A stretch of 64,000 nt of DNA, from contig JAJFVF010000002.1 of NCBI GenBank assembly GCA_021371935.1, positions 460,848 through 524,847 of the forward strand, in the 5' to 3' direction. A program made the translations under genes and the position numbers. Below are positions 52,729 through 63,065 of the stretch, in pieces. This DNA comes from a bacterium. GTDB taxonomy: Bacteria; Armatimonadota; UBA5829. Numbering within the stretch: the stretch's first letter is position 1; each line of letters opens with the position of its first letter. Below the pieces are notes generated by a model. That model worked only from the letters and a program-made list of their open reading frames with translations, made no database searches and was not told the origin of the DNA.

Positions 52729-55700
52729 CTAATAACTACTCTTTGCCAGTATCTCCTTCACCCTCTTAAACCCATTAGCAAGCACCTCAATCATATCTTC
52801 GACCTCTGAAATCACTCGCGAGGGCGTCGAGACATTGATAGTGAGCTTATCCGTCTGGAAGTAATGAGTGCGGTGCTGGCGGTTAAGTTCAAGACAGACG
52901 CTCTGAGTCAGGCGCACGCCATGGCCGAAGTGGACAATCACCTGCTTTTTGAGTGTGGATATATTCGCAATCCCAAGCTCGTAACATCGCAGGCGGAGCC
53001 TCAATATAGCGAGCATATTCCATACGGGCCGCGGTGGGTCTCCAAAACGGTCTTCAAGCTCGTCCTGCACTGCCTGCACATCCGCAGTGCTCTTAACAGC
53101 CGCCATCTTCTTATAGAATAAGATCCGATGCGCCTCGGTGGGCATATATCCCTGCGGAATGAATGCATCCACCGGCAGGTCCACGGCCGGCAGTTCGATC
53201 TCGTTTACTTCCTCGCCCTTAAACTCCGCGACAGCCTTGGAAAGCAGTTGGCAATAGAGGTCGAAGCCCACCGCAGCCATCTGTCCGCTCTGCTCGGCTC
53301 CGAGAATATTGCCCGCGCCTCGTATTTCGAGGTCACGCAGAGCGATTCGATACCCACTGCCCAGACCGGTGAACTCCTTAATGGCAGCAAGTCTCTTTTC
53401 GGCGACCTCGCTTACGACTTTGTCTGGTCTGTAGAGCAAATATGCATACGCCTGCCTGTCCGAGCGCCCGACACGGCCTCTGAGCTGATAGAGCTGAGCC
53501 AGACCGAGCTTGTCGGCATCGTTTAGTACGATCGTATTCGCATTGGGAATGTCCAGGCCGCTCTCGATGATGACCGTGCACACCAGAATATCGAACTTGT
53601 GCTCGTAAAAGTCCATCATCACCCGTTCGAGTTCACTCTCAGGCATCTGACCGTGCGCCACATCCACCCTGGCATACGGGACCAGCTTCTGGACCTGCTC
53701 AGCCACATGGCCAATATTTTCGACACGGTTATGCACAAAAAACACCTGCCCGCCGCGGTCGAGTTCACGCACTATGGCGTCGCGCACTATATCGGACTGA
53801 GCCTCACGAACCATAGTTTTGATCGGCTGGCGACCCTCCGGCGGGTCATTAATGATGCTCATATCCCGGATGCCCGAGAGCGACATATGCAGAGTGCGCG
53901 GGATAGGGGTCGCGGTCATGGTGAGCACATCGACAGTCTTCCTGAGCTGTTTGAGCTTTTCTTTGTGGCGCACGCCGAACCGCTGCTCTTCGTCTATGAT
54001 GAGCAGTCCCAGTTCCTTGAACTCCACATCTTTAGACAGGAGCCTGTGTGTGCCTATGGCGATATCGACAGTGCCGAACTTGAGCCCCTCCACTGTTTCC
54101 TTCTGTTCTTTCTTGCTGCGAAAACGCGAGAGCAGGCCTATTGAGATTGGGAATGCGGCAAGTCGTTCGCTGAATGTGTTGAAGTGCTGCTGCGCCAGGA
54201 CCGTAGTCGGGCAGAGCACAGCCACCTGTTTGCCTTCACTCACCACTTTGAACGCAGCGCGGATAGCGACCTCCGTCTTGCCGTAACCGACATCCCCGCA
54301 GATCAGGCGATCCATGGCCTTAGGCTCCTCAAGATCATGCTTTACGTCATGGATCGCCGCAAGCTGGTCTGGAGTCTCACGATATGGAAACGCTGACTCC
54401 ATCTCCTCCTGCCAGACAGAATCGGGGCTGTAGCTGTGTCCACCGAGGGCCTGCCGCCATGCGTATAGCTCCACAAGCTCCTTGGCCATCTCCTGAACGG
54501 CCTTTTTGACTTTGCTGGTCGTGCGCTGCCACTCGCTGCCGCCGAGTCTATGGACAGCAGGCGGACTGCTCTCGCCGCCGATGTATTTCTGCACACGGTC
54601 GATCTGCTCCGCAGGAACATAGAGCTTGTCGTCATGAGCATATTCCAGCAGCAGATATTCGCGCTCCACGCCGTTGGTAGTGAGTTTGTGAATACCCCGA
54701 TAGTATCCGATGCCATGGTTTATATGGACCACATAGTCGCCCTCTTTCAGGTCGAGGACGCTCGAAATCGGGATGCCTTCATGAGAGGCTTTTCGCGGTC
54801 GATGAAGTCTTTGCGCGCCGAATACGTCCGAGTCTGCCACCACCATCAGCCCTGCATCGTTTAGCTTAAAGCCTGAGCGAAGCGGTGCTTGAGCAACGTA
54901 AACGCCGGTGGAGAGTGGAGAGTGGAGAGTGGAGAATGGACAATCCTCTCTGTCACCCTCAGCAGCGGTTTCTGAATCGCCGCCGTCAATGTCTTCAAGC
55001 CGTGCAGCCAATATGTTGAACTCGGTAAGTATTTCGAGCATGCGTTTGGCCTGACTGCTGGCAAGAACTATAGTAAGGTCGTTCGACTGCCATGTCCTGA
55101 TCTGGTCAGCCACAGCCTCCAGATGACCGCCGTAACTGTCCATGGGCGCGGAGTCCATCTGAACGATCACATCAGACTTTGCCCAACTGACCGGCCTCGG
55201 CAGCAGCGTGAGCACTACGGCCTGACGAGTTGCAAGGGAACGCTTTACAGTAGACTCAAGCGGCACGTGCTGTCTGCGCTGTGACGCAAGCAGCAACCCC
55301 CTGCCGGCCCTGTTTATCAGGGTCTCGACCATCTGTTCTTCATGCTGTTCCCAATGGCTCTTGATCTGCATAGGCTCGTCGAGCACGATCAAGGCATCCG
55401 CGGGCAGGTAATCGAATATGGAGACCTCATCCGACAACAGATACGGCAGGTAATACTCAAGCTCGTCGAAGTAATCCAGGTTCTCGATCCGACGGATATC
55501 GTCATTGACCTTCTCAGAGAGCCGTTTTGCAGACTCTTGCTCACCCGAATCGGAAAGGCTCTTTAGCTGAGCATCGAGTTCTTTCCGGATACGCACTATC
55601 GCGCTCTTTGCCCGGTCAGGATTGAGAAGCACTTCGCGTGACGGCAATATCAGTGCAGAGTCTATCTTGGACGTAGAGCGCTGGCTGGCACTGTCGAAGT

Positions 55701-56325
55701 GGCGTATGCTTTCGACCTCATCTCCCCACAGCTCAATACGTATGGGACTGTCGTGATTGGACGCATATACGTCTATTATACCGCCGCGCTTACTGAACTC
55801 GCCGTGACGGTCCACCACATCGGTATGTTCATAGCCCATGCTCACCAGCAGCGCGGCGAACTTGTCCATGTCCATCTCATCGCCGACCTTACCGGAAGCG
55901 TATGAGCAGATCAATTCATCGCCGGTCATGGTCCGCCGGAGAGCAGCATTTATCGGCGCCACTATCACCGATTTTTCACCCAACGCCAGCGATTGCAGAG
56001 CCGCAAGGCGCTCACCTATCACGCTGTAGTTGGGCGGACCCTCCTCATATATCAGCGAGTCGCTGGGAGGATAGAACATCACCTGCTCGGCAGGGATGCC
56101 GTATAGAGGCAGGTCTTCGGCTATGCGTTCGGCCTGTTCATATGTGTATGTGAGCACGAGTGTCGTGCGCTTAGCCTGGTCGTATAGCCCTGCAAGCAGC
56201 CAACCCTTCGCAGATGCGGCAAGCCCTTCCACCTGGACCAGCCTCATGCCCTTGGCTATTGAATCGGCCACGTCTCGCGACTTGGAAAATCGCTGATTTA
56301 TTTGAAGCAGATTTTGCAAACTCAT
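52729..56325 (-). CDS. mfd: Transcription-repair coupling factor Mfd
   Basis: 1198 residues. N-terminal UvrB-like module (YDQAKRTTLVLTYTYEQAER), CarD-like RNA polymerase interaction domain (LKEGDYVVHINHGIGYYRGI), then RecG-like translocase motifs: CGDVGYGKTEVAIRAAFKVV (Walker A), LLIIDEEQRFGVRHKEKLKQ (motif II), VLTMTATPIPRTLHMSLSGI, QLRGRVGRSDRQAYAYLLY, and the TRCF C-terminal domain. It removes stalled polymerase and recruits UvrA. Residues about 461-472 are encoded by a heptamer repeat. Confidence 0.97.
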   Translation of the reverse strand: MSLQNLLQINQRFSKSRDVADSIAKGMRLVQVEGLAASAKGWLLAGLYDQAKRTTLVLTYTYEQAERIAEDLPLYGIPAEQVMFYPPSDSLIYEEGPPNYSVIGERLAALQSLALGEKSVIVAPINAALRRTMTGDELICSYASGKVGDEMDMDKFAALLVSMGYEHTDVVDRHGEFSKRGGIIDVYASNHDSPIRIELWGDEVESIRHFDSASQRSTSKIDSALILPSREVLLNPDRAKSAIVRIRKELDAQLKSLSDSGEQESAKRLSEKVNDDIRRIENLDYFDELEYYLPYLLSDEVSIFDYLPADALIVLDEPMQIKSHWEQHEEQMVETLINRAGRGLLLASQRRQHVPLESTVKRSLATRQAVVLTLLPRPVSWAKSDVIVQMDSAPMDSYGGHLEAVADQIRTWQSNDLTIVLASSQAKRMLEILTEFNILAARLEDIDGGDSETAAEGDREDCPFSTLHSPLSTGVYVAQAPLRSGFKLNDAGLMVVADSDVFGAQRLHRPRKASHEGIPISSVLDLKEGDYVVHINHGIGYYRGIHKLTTNGVEREYLLLEYAHDDKLYVPAEQIDRVQKYIGGESSPPAVHRLGGSEWQRTTSKVKKAVQEMAKELVELYAWRQALGGHSYSPDSVWQEEMESAFPYRETPDQLAAIHDVKHDLEEPKAMDRLICGDVGYGKTEVAIRAAFKVVSEGKQVAVLCPTTVLAQQHFNTFSERLAAFPISIGLLSRFRSKKEQKETVEGLKFGTVDIAIGTHRLLSKDVEFKELGLLIIDEEQRFGVRHKEKLKQLRKTVDVLTMTATPIPRTLHMSLSGIRDMSIINDPPEGRQPIKTMVREAQSDIVRDAIVRELDRGGQVFFVHNRVENIGHVAEQVQKLVPYARVDVAHGQMPESELERVMMDFYEHKFDILVCTVIIESGLDIPNANTIVLNDADKLGLAQLYQLRGRVGRSDRQAYAYLLYRPDKVVSEVAEKRLAAIKEFTGLGSGYRIALRDLEIRGAGNILGAEQSGQMAAVGFDLYCQLLSKAVAEFKGEEVNEIELPAVDLPVDAFIPQGYMPTEAHRILFYKKMAAVKSTADVQAVQDELEDRFGDPPRPVWNMLAILRLRLRCYELGIANISTLKKQVIVHFGHGVRLTQSVCLELNRQHRTHYFQTDKLTINVSTPSRVISEVEDMIEVLANGFKRVKEILAKSSY
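54909..54943. repeat. Heptamer tandem repeat inside mfd
   Basis: Three tggagag units followed by two degenerate ones (tggagaa, tggacaa). On the minus strand it encodes PFSTLHSPLST within the linker between the UvrB-like and CarD-like modules, keeping the frame. Confidence 0.75.
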
Positions 56326-56435
56326 TATGATACTAAGTAGGTTCCTATCTCACTGTTCGTATTCGTAATTCACACATATATAATTATACTTCAATGCACG
56401 TTTTGGCGCAGGTCCAATCTGCATATCAATGCTGC

Positions 56436-57386
56436 TTATCTATGCCAGTCGTTGCCGAGTTGCCTGCGCATTGACTCGTCGAATTCTTCCTGCTCCCATC
56501 GCTTTGCTGCTTCAATCTTCTGTTTGCGTCTGACAAAAAAGGCGATTATGGCGAGAATAGCCATAACAATGGGCACAGTGCCAATCGCTATGCGCGTCAA
56601 CTTAAGAGCATAGTATCGTTTATTGACGTGTTCCTCCCAGCTATCGGCAAAATCACCAGATCTCTGACCTGCGGCTTTGAGCATGGCCTTATCGAACGAA
56701 GTGCCGTGTGCAAGCTCGGCAAGCATCTTTTTAGGTGCGGATTTGCCATGTTCTTTGACCAAATAGCGTATTGCCGACGCGGATTCCGCATAAGCGAGGT
56801 TTGATTTGTCCTTTGGAAAATGGTCGACAAAGTGGGATAGCGGGACCAGGCTGCCGTCTGCCGCCGCGTTAGCCACGATGGCGTTGTCCGCATCGGGAAA
56901 CTCTTCAGACTCATACTGTGCCAAACCCTCGTTTGCCCACAGCGGAAGCGCAGTAATGTTTTTGCCGAGCAGCCTGAATATTATCGCATGAGTGATCTCA
57001 TGGTTTATCGTTTCAGTGGGAGATGCAAAGACTCCGCTGGCATCGACAGAAATAATATCCCGGCTGCTTGCGGTGCCTACTGTAAACGCCCTATCCTTCA
57101 AGCCACCGGCTTTTATGAACGATTGATGCGTGGGATATATATTCAGAACCAATGGCCTGTGTTTCTCAGGCTTGTAACCTAAGTCACGGCTGATGCGCGT
57201 AAGCGCTATCTGCGCAGTCTCTGACATAAGCTGCGGCAAGTAAGGGTCGGTAGGATCGTAATGAACGACGAAATAATCCGTCCTCAAAGTTTTTGTGAGA
57301 ACGTTTCCGGCGTCACGCGTGGAGGCACACGCATACATCGGAGCGAATAATGATATGAACAGCGCCGCTAAGTAAATTATGCCCAT
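56436..57386 (-). CDS. Peptidase MA-like membrane-anchored metalloprotease
   Basis: 316 residues. Signal sequence at the start, gluzincin motif TINHEITHAIIFRLLG followed by PLWANEGLAQYESEE (third ligand Glu), and a C-terminal transmembrane segment (GTVPIVMAILAIIAFFV) with a basic tail. The bulk is predicted outside the cytoplasm. The substrate is unknown. Confidence 0.82.
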   Translation of the reverse strand: MGIIYLAALFISLFAPMYACASTRDAGNVLTKTLRTDYFVVHYDPTDPYLPQLMSETAQIALTRISRDLGYKPEKHRPLVLNIYPTHQSFIKAGGLKDRAFTVGTASSRDIISVDASGVFASPTETINHEITHAIIFRLLGKNITALPLWANEGLAQYESEEFPDADNAIVANAAADGSLVPLSHFVDHFPKDKSNLAYAESASAIRYLVKEHGKSAPKKMLAELAHGTSFDKAMLKAAGQRSGDFADSWEEHVNKRYYALKLTRIAIGTVPIVMAILAIIAFFVRRKQKIEAAKRWEQEEFDESMRRQLGNDWHR

Positions 57387-57439
57387 AAACTTGTATTAGA
57401 GATTGTACTTTAACATATACGGGTTTTATGCTGAGAAGT

Positions 57440-57462
57440 GCAATTTACTTAGCGTAAATTGC
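57440..57462. repeat. Dispersed palindrome, second copy
   Basis: Arms gcaatttac and gtaaattgc around ttagc, the same 9-bp arms as at 383-405. Lies in the 57387-57519 gap. Confidence 0.6.
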
Positions 57463-57519
57463 TTAGAGCCGCGCACGACTTTACATTACAGTCCACTATA
57501 ATAACCGGCAGCAAGATAT

Positions 57520-57837
57520 CTATTTGTCACTTACCCAAAAATCATTGGAAGGTTTGAGCCCTTCATATGCTGCAGACTGTCTTGGAGCGGCCATCCAGTC
57601 GGCGACAGTGTCTCTCCAGTGCAAATAATGCGATGTGCCCTTGTGCGCGGCTGCGTCTTCTGCCGACTCATATGCCTCATACAGCACGAAATATGACGGG
57701 TTCACATTTGAATGAAGCACATCAAATCTGATGTTGCCCGGCTCGTTCTGACTCTGAATTGCATTTTCGAGCGTTGCTTCCTTGAAGTCTTCAACATGCT
57801 CCGGCTTGACCTGAACGTAGACCAAAGTCACATACAT
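57520..57837 (-). CDS. LsrG-like antibiotic-biosynthesis monooxygenase fold protein
   Basis: 105 residues. It starts MYVTLVYVQVKPEHVEDFKE, with NEPGNIRFDVLHSNVNPSYF, VLYEAYESAEDAAAHKGTSH and YLHWRDTV, the ABM-fold pattern of LsrG/YgiN. These small dimers act on quinones or AI-2 derivatives. Substrate unknown; no lsr genes are nearby. Confidence 0.8.
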   Translation of the reverse strand: MYVTLVYVQVKPEHVEDFKEATLENAIQSQNEPGNIRFDVLHSNVNPSYFVLYEAYESAEDAAAHKGTSHYLHWRDTVADWMAAPRQSAAYEGLKPSNDFWVSDK

Positions 57838-57910
57838 GGTTGACCCCCAAGCTAATTTAGTATTGGAGTATTTTATATTGATTATTGGCTTTGGGAGGCG
57901 CTGAGCGTCA

Positions 57911-58672
57911 TCACACCTCTATATCTGCGACAGACTCTACAACTTTCATCGGCCTGTAAGGAAATTTGGTAATCATCTCACCGCTCGTGACGCCGGTGAG
58001 CACCATTATCGTATCCATGCCGCTCTCCATGCCTGCGACTATATCGGTGTCCATTCTGTCGCCAACCATCACCGTTTCTTCGGAGTGCGCCCCCAAGAAT
58101 CTGAGCGCACTTCTCATCATCAATGGGTTTGGCTTACCTATGAAATATGGCGCAATACCCGTAGCCTTCTGTATAAGAGCCGCCATTGCGCCGCACGCCG
58201 GTTCGATTCCCTTCTCGCTCGGACCGGATGGATCAGGGTTTGTGGCAATGAACCTAGCCCCTGCTGCCACAAGCCTTACGGCCTTGGAAATACGCTCAAA
58301 GTTGTAGTTGGTGGTCTCACCGAGGACCACATAATCCGGGTCACGCTCGGTCTGCAGATAGCCTATATCATGCAAAGCCGAAGTCAGCCCGGCTTCACCA
58401 ATAACATATGCTGATCCGTTCGGCATCTGGGCACGCAGGAACTGCGCGGTGGCCATGGCCGCGGTAAACAGACGGTCGTGTGGAACATCAAGCCCAACAA
58501 GCGATAATCTGTGCTGCAAATCACGAGGTGTATACATAGGATTGTTTGTAAGCACAGCAAAACGGATATCATGATCAAGCAGTCGCTCAATGAATTGCTG
58601 CGCGCCGGGGATTGCAGCACTTCCCCGCACCAAAACACCGTCCATGTCAAGTAAATAGCTTTTTTTAACCAT
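57911..58672 (-). CDS. HAD-IIA phosphatase, NagD-like
   Basis: 253 residues from ATG 58672 ([20 protein letters not shown]). DxD motif I is LLDMDGVLV, motif II is [12 protein letters not shown], and motif III/IV is [10 protein letters not shown] with [18 protein letters not shown]. The family dephosphorylates UMP, phosphoglycolate or p-nitrophenyl-type sugars; the substrate is unknown. The longer reading adds a hydrophobic stretch that is probably not translated. Confidence 0.85.
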   Translation of the reverse strand: MVKKSYLLDMDGVLVRGSAAIPGAQQFIERLLDHDIRFAVLTNNPMYTPRDLQHRLSLVGLDVPHDRLFTAAMATAQFLRAQMPNGSAYVIGEAGLTSALHDIGYLQTERDPDYVVLGETTNYNFERISKAVRLVAAGARFIATNPDPSGPSEKGIEPACGAMAALIQKATGIAPYFIGKPNPLMMRSALRFLGAHSEETVMVGDRMDTDIVAGMESGMDTIMVLTGVTSGEMITKFPYRPMKVVESVADIEV

Positions 58673-58887
58673 ATCTAGTATTATTAAACACAGGTATAGC
58701 AAAAACCTTCGGTGTGCTAAAAAGAAGCTCATCGTTTTGACTGCAGCCCTGTATTTGTTGAGTGAATCTGCCAAATTAAATATCAGTCCGATATTAATAA
58801 TTTTTTCAGGAACCTATGCTATTGTCGGCAGAGGTATTATAATCGTGAGAACCTCAGCATCGTCTGAATATTAGTCAGGAGGATACA

Positions 58888-60903
58888 ATGAGCTTAAAGG
58901 CAATTACTGGAAATTTTGCCTCCAGGTTATCGTTAACGCTTGTGATTGTTATGATCTCGTCAATCACAGCTCCAATATATGCAGCCGAAGGAGCAAAATC
59001 TACCCAATCGGTGGCAATATCAAGTTTTACCGATACTGCGGGAAACCTCTATATAAATGCTGGAAAAGGTGAGGGCATACAAGTCGGCTCCAAAGGCTGC
59101 ATAGTCCATAACGGTACGAAAGTCGCCGATTATGAGGTCGTGCAGGTCAACTGGGGCATTTCCAGAATAGTAATCGCCAACCGTGCTGAAGGATCGGTAA
59201 TTCAGGCAGGTGATGAGGCTCCTCTTACCAGCATGCCTCAGATCAAAAAGAAATCGTCGAAGCTGAAGTGGCTATGGTGGGTACTGGGCATCGGTCTGGC
59301 GACATACCTGCTGACCAGAAGCCACGGTGGTTCGGACAACTCCGGCATCACGCTTGAAGCCGAAAAAACTACAAGTTACAGCGATACAAGCGGTGACAGC
59401 AGCGTAGTAACAATCACCGCAACCATAAGGGATTCCGGTGGCAATCTTGTTGCCGACGGCACTACCGTAACCTTCTCTACAACCGCTGGCACACTCAATC
59501 ATACGACAACAACTACAACTGGAGGAGTGGCTACGGCTACCGTGACCGCCAAGACAACTGAAGAAAATGCAGTTGTGAAGGTGAAATGCAATGGTTCGAC
59601 AAAAACCATCACAGTCTCATTTGGCGTCAGCATAGATTTGGAAGTGAGCCCGTCCACAATTCAGGTAACCAATGGCGGCGGTTCGACGACATCATCGACA
59701 ATCACAGCGACATGCACCGACGCGGAGGGCAGTGCGGCGACCAGTGGAACCGTAAAATTCACTGCCAGTGTAGGAACGCTCAGTGATGACAGCGTATCAA
59801 TATCCAATGGGGTGGCAACCACGACCCTTACAAGCACAAAGACAGGCAATTCCACGATTACAGCAACATGGTCGGGCACTTCTGCAACCGAGACAGTCAA
59901 AGTTACGGCAGGGCCGCCATATTCCATCAGCCTCAAAAGTGGCAGCAGCAGCCTTTCATGCGATGGTAACTCGTCTACTACAATAACGGCCACGGTGAAA
60001 GATTCCGGCGGCAATACGGTCACAGACGGCACAGTAGTGACGTTCAGCGTGATAGCCGACACCAACGGCGGTGGGAATGGCTCTATAACAGCGCAATCTC
60101 AGACCACAAGCGGTGCGGCAACAGCATCGCTCGTCACCAGAGACTCCAGCGGTAACGCGAGCAAATCAGGGACTGCTACAGTTAAAGCTATGGTCACCGC
60201 CTCCAGCCAGACAGAAGATGTTCCCGATCCGGTATCGGACATCAGTGCGACCACTACTGTTAATTTCGTCCCCAGCGAGGTCGGCAGTGTGAGCGTCAGT
60301 GCAAGCAAGACAAATGTCAGAGGGCTGGACATTTCGGGTAATACGACGACCCTTACGGCAATCGTTTCGGATACCGACGGAAACGCTGTGCCGGACGGCA
60401 AATATGTCACATTTACTTCAACTCACGGCGTCATTTCCAATGCCACAACAACTACCAATGGCATCGCTACTGCAACATTGACCACGGATGCATATGGCGG
60501 AGACGGCAATGTCTATGTTACGGCCACGGCAGGTGGTGTCACGAGCGGCCAGATTACCGTTATCTTCTCGGGAGGACCTTACGCGGCAAATTGTTCTGCT
60601 GAAATATCTCCCACGACGCTGGCAAGCTCCGGAGGCCAGGCTGTCATTACAGTCACGGCAAAAGACATAAATGGAAACTCGATGGTCGACGGCACGGAGA
60701 TCACAGCCGCCACCAGTAAAGGGACACTGTTGTCTTCGACTGCCCAGACAAGTGATGGAACGGCTACATTTACTCTCTCGACCAGCGTGGATTCAGTTTC
60801 ACCGACCGAGACAGGTGCCGGAACGGTTACCATAACGATTCCATCTGGTGGAGCAGGCTCGAAGGTTACGCTTACGGTCGGCTTTACTGTTGTCACACCA
60901 TAG
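58888..60903 (+). CDS. Secreted protein with several bacterial Ig-like (Big_1) repeats
   Basis: 671 residues. Signal peptide to about residue 32, a small N-terminal domain (GNLYINAGKGEGIQVGSKGC, a FlgT-like barrel pattern), a transmembrane helix KLKWLWWVLGIGLATYLLT near 130-148, then about five invasin-type Ig repeats with the recurrent SGGNLVADGTTVTFST and GVATATVT pattern. It is likely exposed at the envelope. It is transcribed together with the next gene across a hairpin. Confidence 0.8.
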   Translation: MSLKAITGNFASRLSLTLVIVMISSITAPIYAAEGAKSTQSVAISSFTDTAGNLYINAGKGEGIQVGSKGCIVHNGTKVADYEVVQVNWGISRIVIANRAEGSVIQAGDEAPLTSMPQIKKKSSKLKWLWWVLGIGLATYLLTRSHGGSDNSGITLEAEKTTSYSDTSGDSSVVTITATIRDSGGNLVADGTTVTFSTTAGTLNHTTTTTTGGVATATVTAKTTEENAVVKVKCNGSTKTITVSFGVSIDLEVSPSTIQVTNGGGSTTSSTITATCTDAEGSAATSGTVKFTASVGTLSDDSVSISNGVATTTLTSTKTGNSTITATWSGTSATETVKVTAGPPYSISLKSGSSSLSCDGNSSTTITATVKDSGGNTVTDGTVVTFSVIADTNGGGNGSITAQSQTTSGAATASLVTRDSSGNASKSGTATVKAMVTASSQTEDVPDPVSDISATTTVNFVPSEVGSVSVSASKTNVRGLDISGNTTTLTAIVSDTDGNAVPDGKYVTFTSTHGVISNATTTTNGIATATLTTDAYGGDGNVYVTATAGGVTSGQITVIFSGGPYAANCSAEISPTTLASSGGQAVITVTAKDINGNSMVDGTEITAATSKGTLLSSTAQTSDGTATFTLSTSVDSVSPTETGAGTVTITIPSGGAGSKVTLTVGFTVVTP

Positions 60904-60913
60904 CAAAAATATT

Positions 60914-60939
60914 ACCGAGGTCCTATCTAGGACCTCGGT
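60914..60939. terminator. Intergenic hairpin
   Basis: Stem accgaggtcct with aggacctcggt (11 bp) and a 4-base loop; no T tract, so partial termination or mRNA protection fits better than full termination. Confidence 0.5.
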
Positions 60940-60956
60940 ACCTTTGAGAGTAACAA

Positions 60957-62990
60957 TTGTCATCCTACAGGACAGCAATATTACTACTGATAGGACTGGC
61001 TTTGTCGACTCAACTGCAAGCCGGAGCGGCTGTTTTCGTCTCTGTTGAAGCCAACCCATCATGTATTCCGGCTGATGGGAAAAGCACCTCTCAGGTGCTG
61101 GTCACGCTCGTCGATTCGACCGGAGCGCCGGTTGCCGACGGCACCGAAGTCCGCCTGACAACCTCTGCAGGAGATATCACCGCAGCAGTCTATACATCCG
61201 GAGGCCGAGCCATCGGTATTTTGACCTCTGCGGCATGTCCTCAGGTTGCAATCATAAACGCCATCGCAAATGGCGGGTCAGCATCGACACAAGTGGAATT
61301 CTCGTCTTCGGCAAATTATGAGCAAGTCACGGCAGGCGCCAGAGCAATACGCATGGAGGGCGGCTCACTGGCATATTGTGTGGACAAAGATACCATTCTC
61401 GCAAGCAGCGGTGTCAGCATAGAGTACAAGGGACTGACGATTAAGGCCGACGCCGCACAGATGCTGCGAAACTCTGGTCGTATCCTGGCTCAAGGCAGCG
61501 TGACCGTCAGTAAAGATGACAGGAACCTCAGCGCCGATGCGATTATATGCAACACTCAAAACGACACTATCCGTCTGATCGGTGCAAATGAAGAGGACAA
61601 AAGCACGACATACGATGCGGCGCTTGAACCGATAGACTCAAAAGACTCTGACGATGGCACGGGTTTTGTGCCTATGGCGGATGTGGACGGCAGGACATGG
61701 ATCGTATCCTCAAGGCTCGTCCTAATTCCAGGCGATAAGATACTCTTTTTCAAAGCCTCGATATATGTGGGCCAGACTGAAGTCATCAGGATGCCTTATT
61801 ACTCCTACAGTTACGAAAAACGTGAGTCGATCCTGCAGCAGGTCCGCTACACATCCGACAATGGAATGCTCGTGGATCTTCCATTATATTATCAGATGTC
61901 GGATTCAGCCACCGGAGCGCTCAAACTCCGCTACGCGGCGGACGGCAGCGAGACCGGCGGCTATACCAGACCCAGAAAGGGCTTGAGCCTGGGTCTGGAT
62001 CAGGATTATTCGATGGGTGATGGCGGGCAGGGCAGAGTCTTCATCGACTCGATTGGCGCCACTACTCAAGCGCTTGAACTCTCACACCACCTGGAGTTCG
62101 GCTCAATGCTCTCCGGCGGCAGGATAGACATATCTTCGCGCTATCAGCCCTCCTCGACATATGCAAAGAACCTGTATTACACCACTTTGAATGTGACCGG
62201 CAGCCTCAGAAAATACAATTACCAACTGTCCGGCTACTTCGGGGGCAGCAGCGTCCAGCAGTATGTAGATGAGAACCTCGAGTATGTGAACCAGTCGAAC
62301 TGCACTCTTAAGGCCACATTCAGACCGGGCACCCCGACAAAAGTATTCGGCTTCCTGTCACCGAGCTATACAATGGGTTACGGCTCTCTGTGGACTTCGT
62401 CCGACGAGTCCACATCATCGTGTCTGTATCAGTCACTGGGTCTGGGCTACAATCGCGCTGAGTCCGGCAAGGGCAGATTCAGGACAGGTTTTGAAGCGAC
62501 AGGCGCAATAATCACGACAGCCGAAGCAGATATGGGCGCAAGCCTGCGAGCCGGTCCGACCCTGCGCCGTCTCTGGAATGGCGGCAATGCATCCATTGGC
62601 TACAGCCTGAATGTCACGAGCGGTCCCGCCGAGAGTATATCATCTCAGGGAGTTCATCTGCTCAGATGCGGGCTGGCTCTGAGCGGCAACAAATGGAATT
62701 GTAACTCATCGGCAAGCTATGGGTTGGACTCGGGACGCTTGAGCCTCATTTCAAGTCTCAACGTGCGTCCGACGAAGAAATGGCGGGCAAGGTGCAGCTA
62801 TAACCTATACAGCTATGCCTACAGTCTCAACGATTCCAGCTATCATTACTCCAATTCGTATCTGAAAGTAGGTTTGTATCATCCGCTGGGACCGTATGAG
62901 ATAGGGCTTGCTTGGTCACCCGACGGCCAGAACTACGGCATAGACAAAGACAAAAAGCTCTGGCTCGAGCTGGGCGGCGCATCAAATTGA
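60957..62990 (+). CDS. OstA/LptD-like outer-membrane protein with Ig domain
   Basis: 677 residues from TTG. Signal peptide (AILLLIGLALSTQLQAG), one Big_1 repeat (VSVEANPSCIPADGKSTSQV, VADGTEVRLTTSAGD), an OstA/LptA-like beta-jellyroll (DTILASSGVSIEYKGLTIKA, DDRNLSADAIICNTQNDTI), and a long C-terminal region of alternating strands ending near LWLELGGASN, consistent with a beta barrel. This resembles LptD in layout and supports a diderm host; the assignment as LPS translocon is an inference. Confidence 0.7.
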   Translation: MSSYRTAILLLIGLALSTQLQAGAAVFVSVEANPSCIPADGKSTSQVLVTLVDSTGAPVADGTEVRLTTSAGDITAAVYTSGGRAIGILTSAACPQVAIINAIANGGSASTQVEFSSSANYEQVTAGARAIRMEGGSLAYCVDKDTILASSGVSIEYKGLTIKADAAQMLRNSGRILAQGSVTVSKDDRNLSADAIICNTQNDTIRLIGANEEDKSTTYDAALEPIDSKDSDDGTGFVPMADVDGRTWIVSSRLVLIPGDKILFFKASIYVGQTEVIRMPYYSYSYEKRESILQQVRYTSDNGMLVDLPLYYQMSDSATGALKLRYAADGSETGGYTRPRKGLSLGLDQDYSMGDGGQGRVFIDSIGATTQALELSHHLEFGSMLSGGRIDISSRYQPSSTYAKNLYYTTLNVTGSLRKYNYQLSGYFGGSSVQQYVDENLEYVNQSNCTLKATFRPGTPTKVFGFLSPSYTMGYGSLWTSSDESTSSCLYQSLGLGYNRAESGKGRFRTGFEATGAIITTAEADMGASLRAGPTLRRLWNGGNASIGYSLNVTSGPAESISSQGVHLLRCGLALSGNKWNCNSSASYGLDSGRLSLISSLNVRPTKKWRARCSYNLYSYAYSLNDSSYHYSNSYLKVGLYHPLGPYEIGLAWSPDGQNYGIDKDKKLWLELGGASN

Positions 62991-63065
62991 GCAGATGAAC
63001 ATATACGCAAAAAGAGCGCACGTACCACATGTCGTGCACTCTTCGTGTAATTATTATATGTTCGA

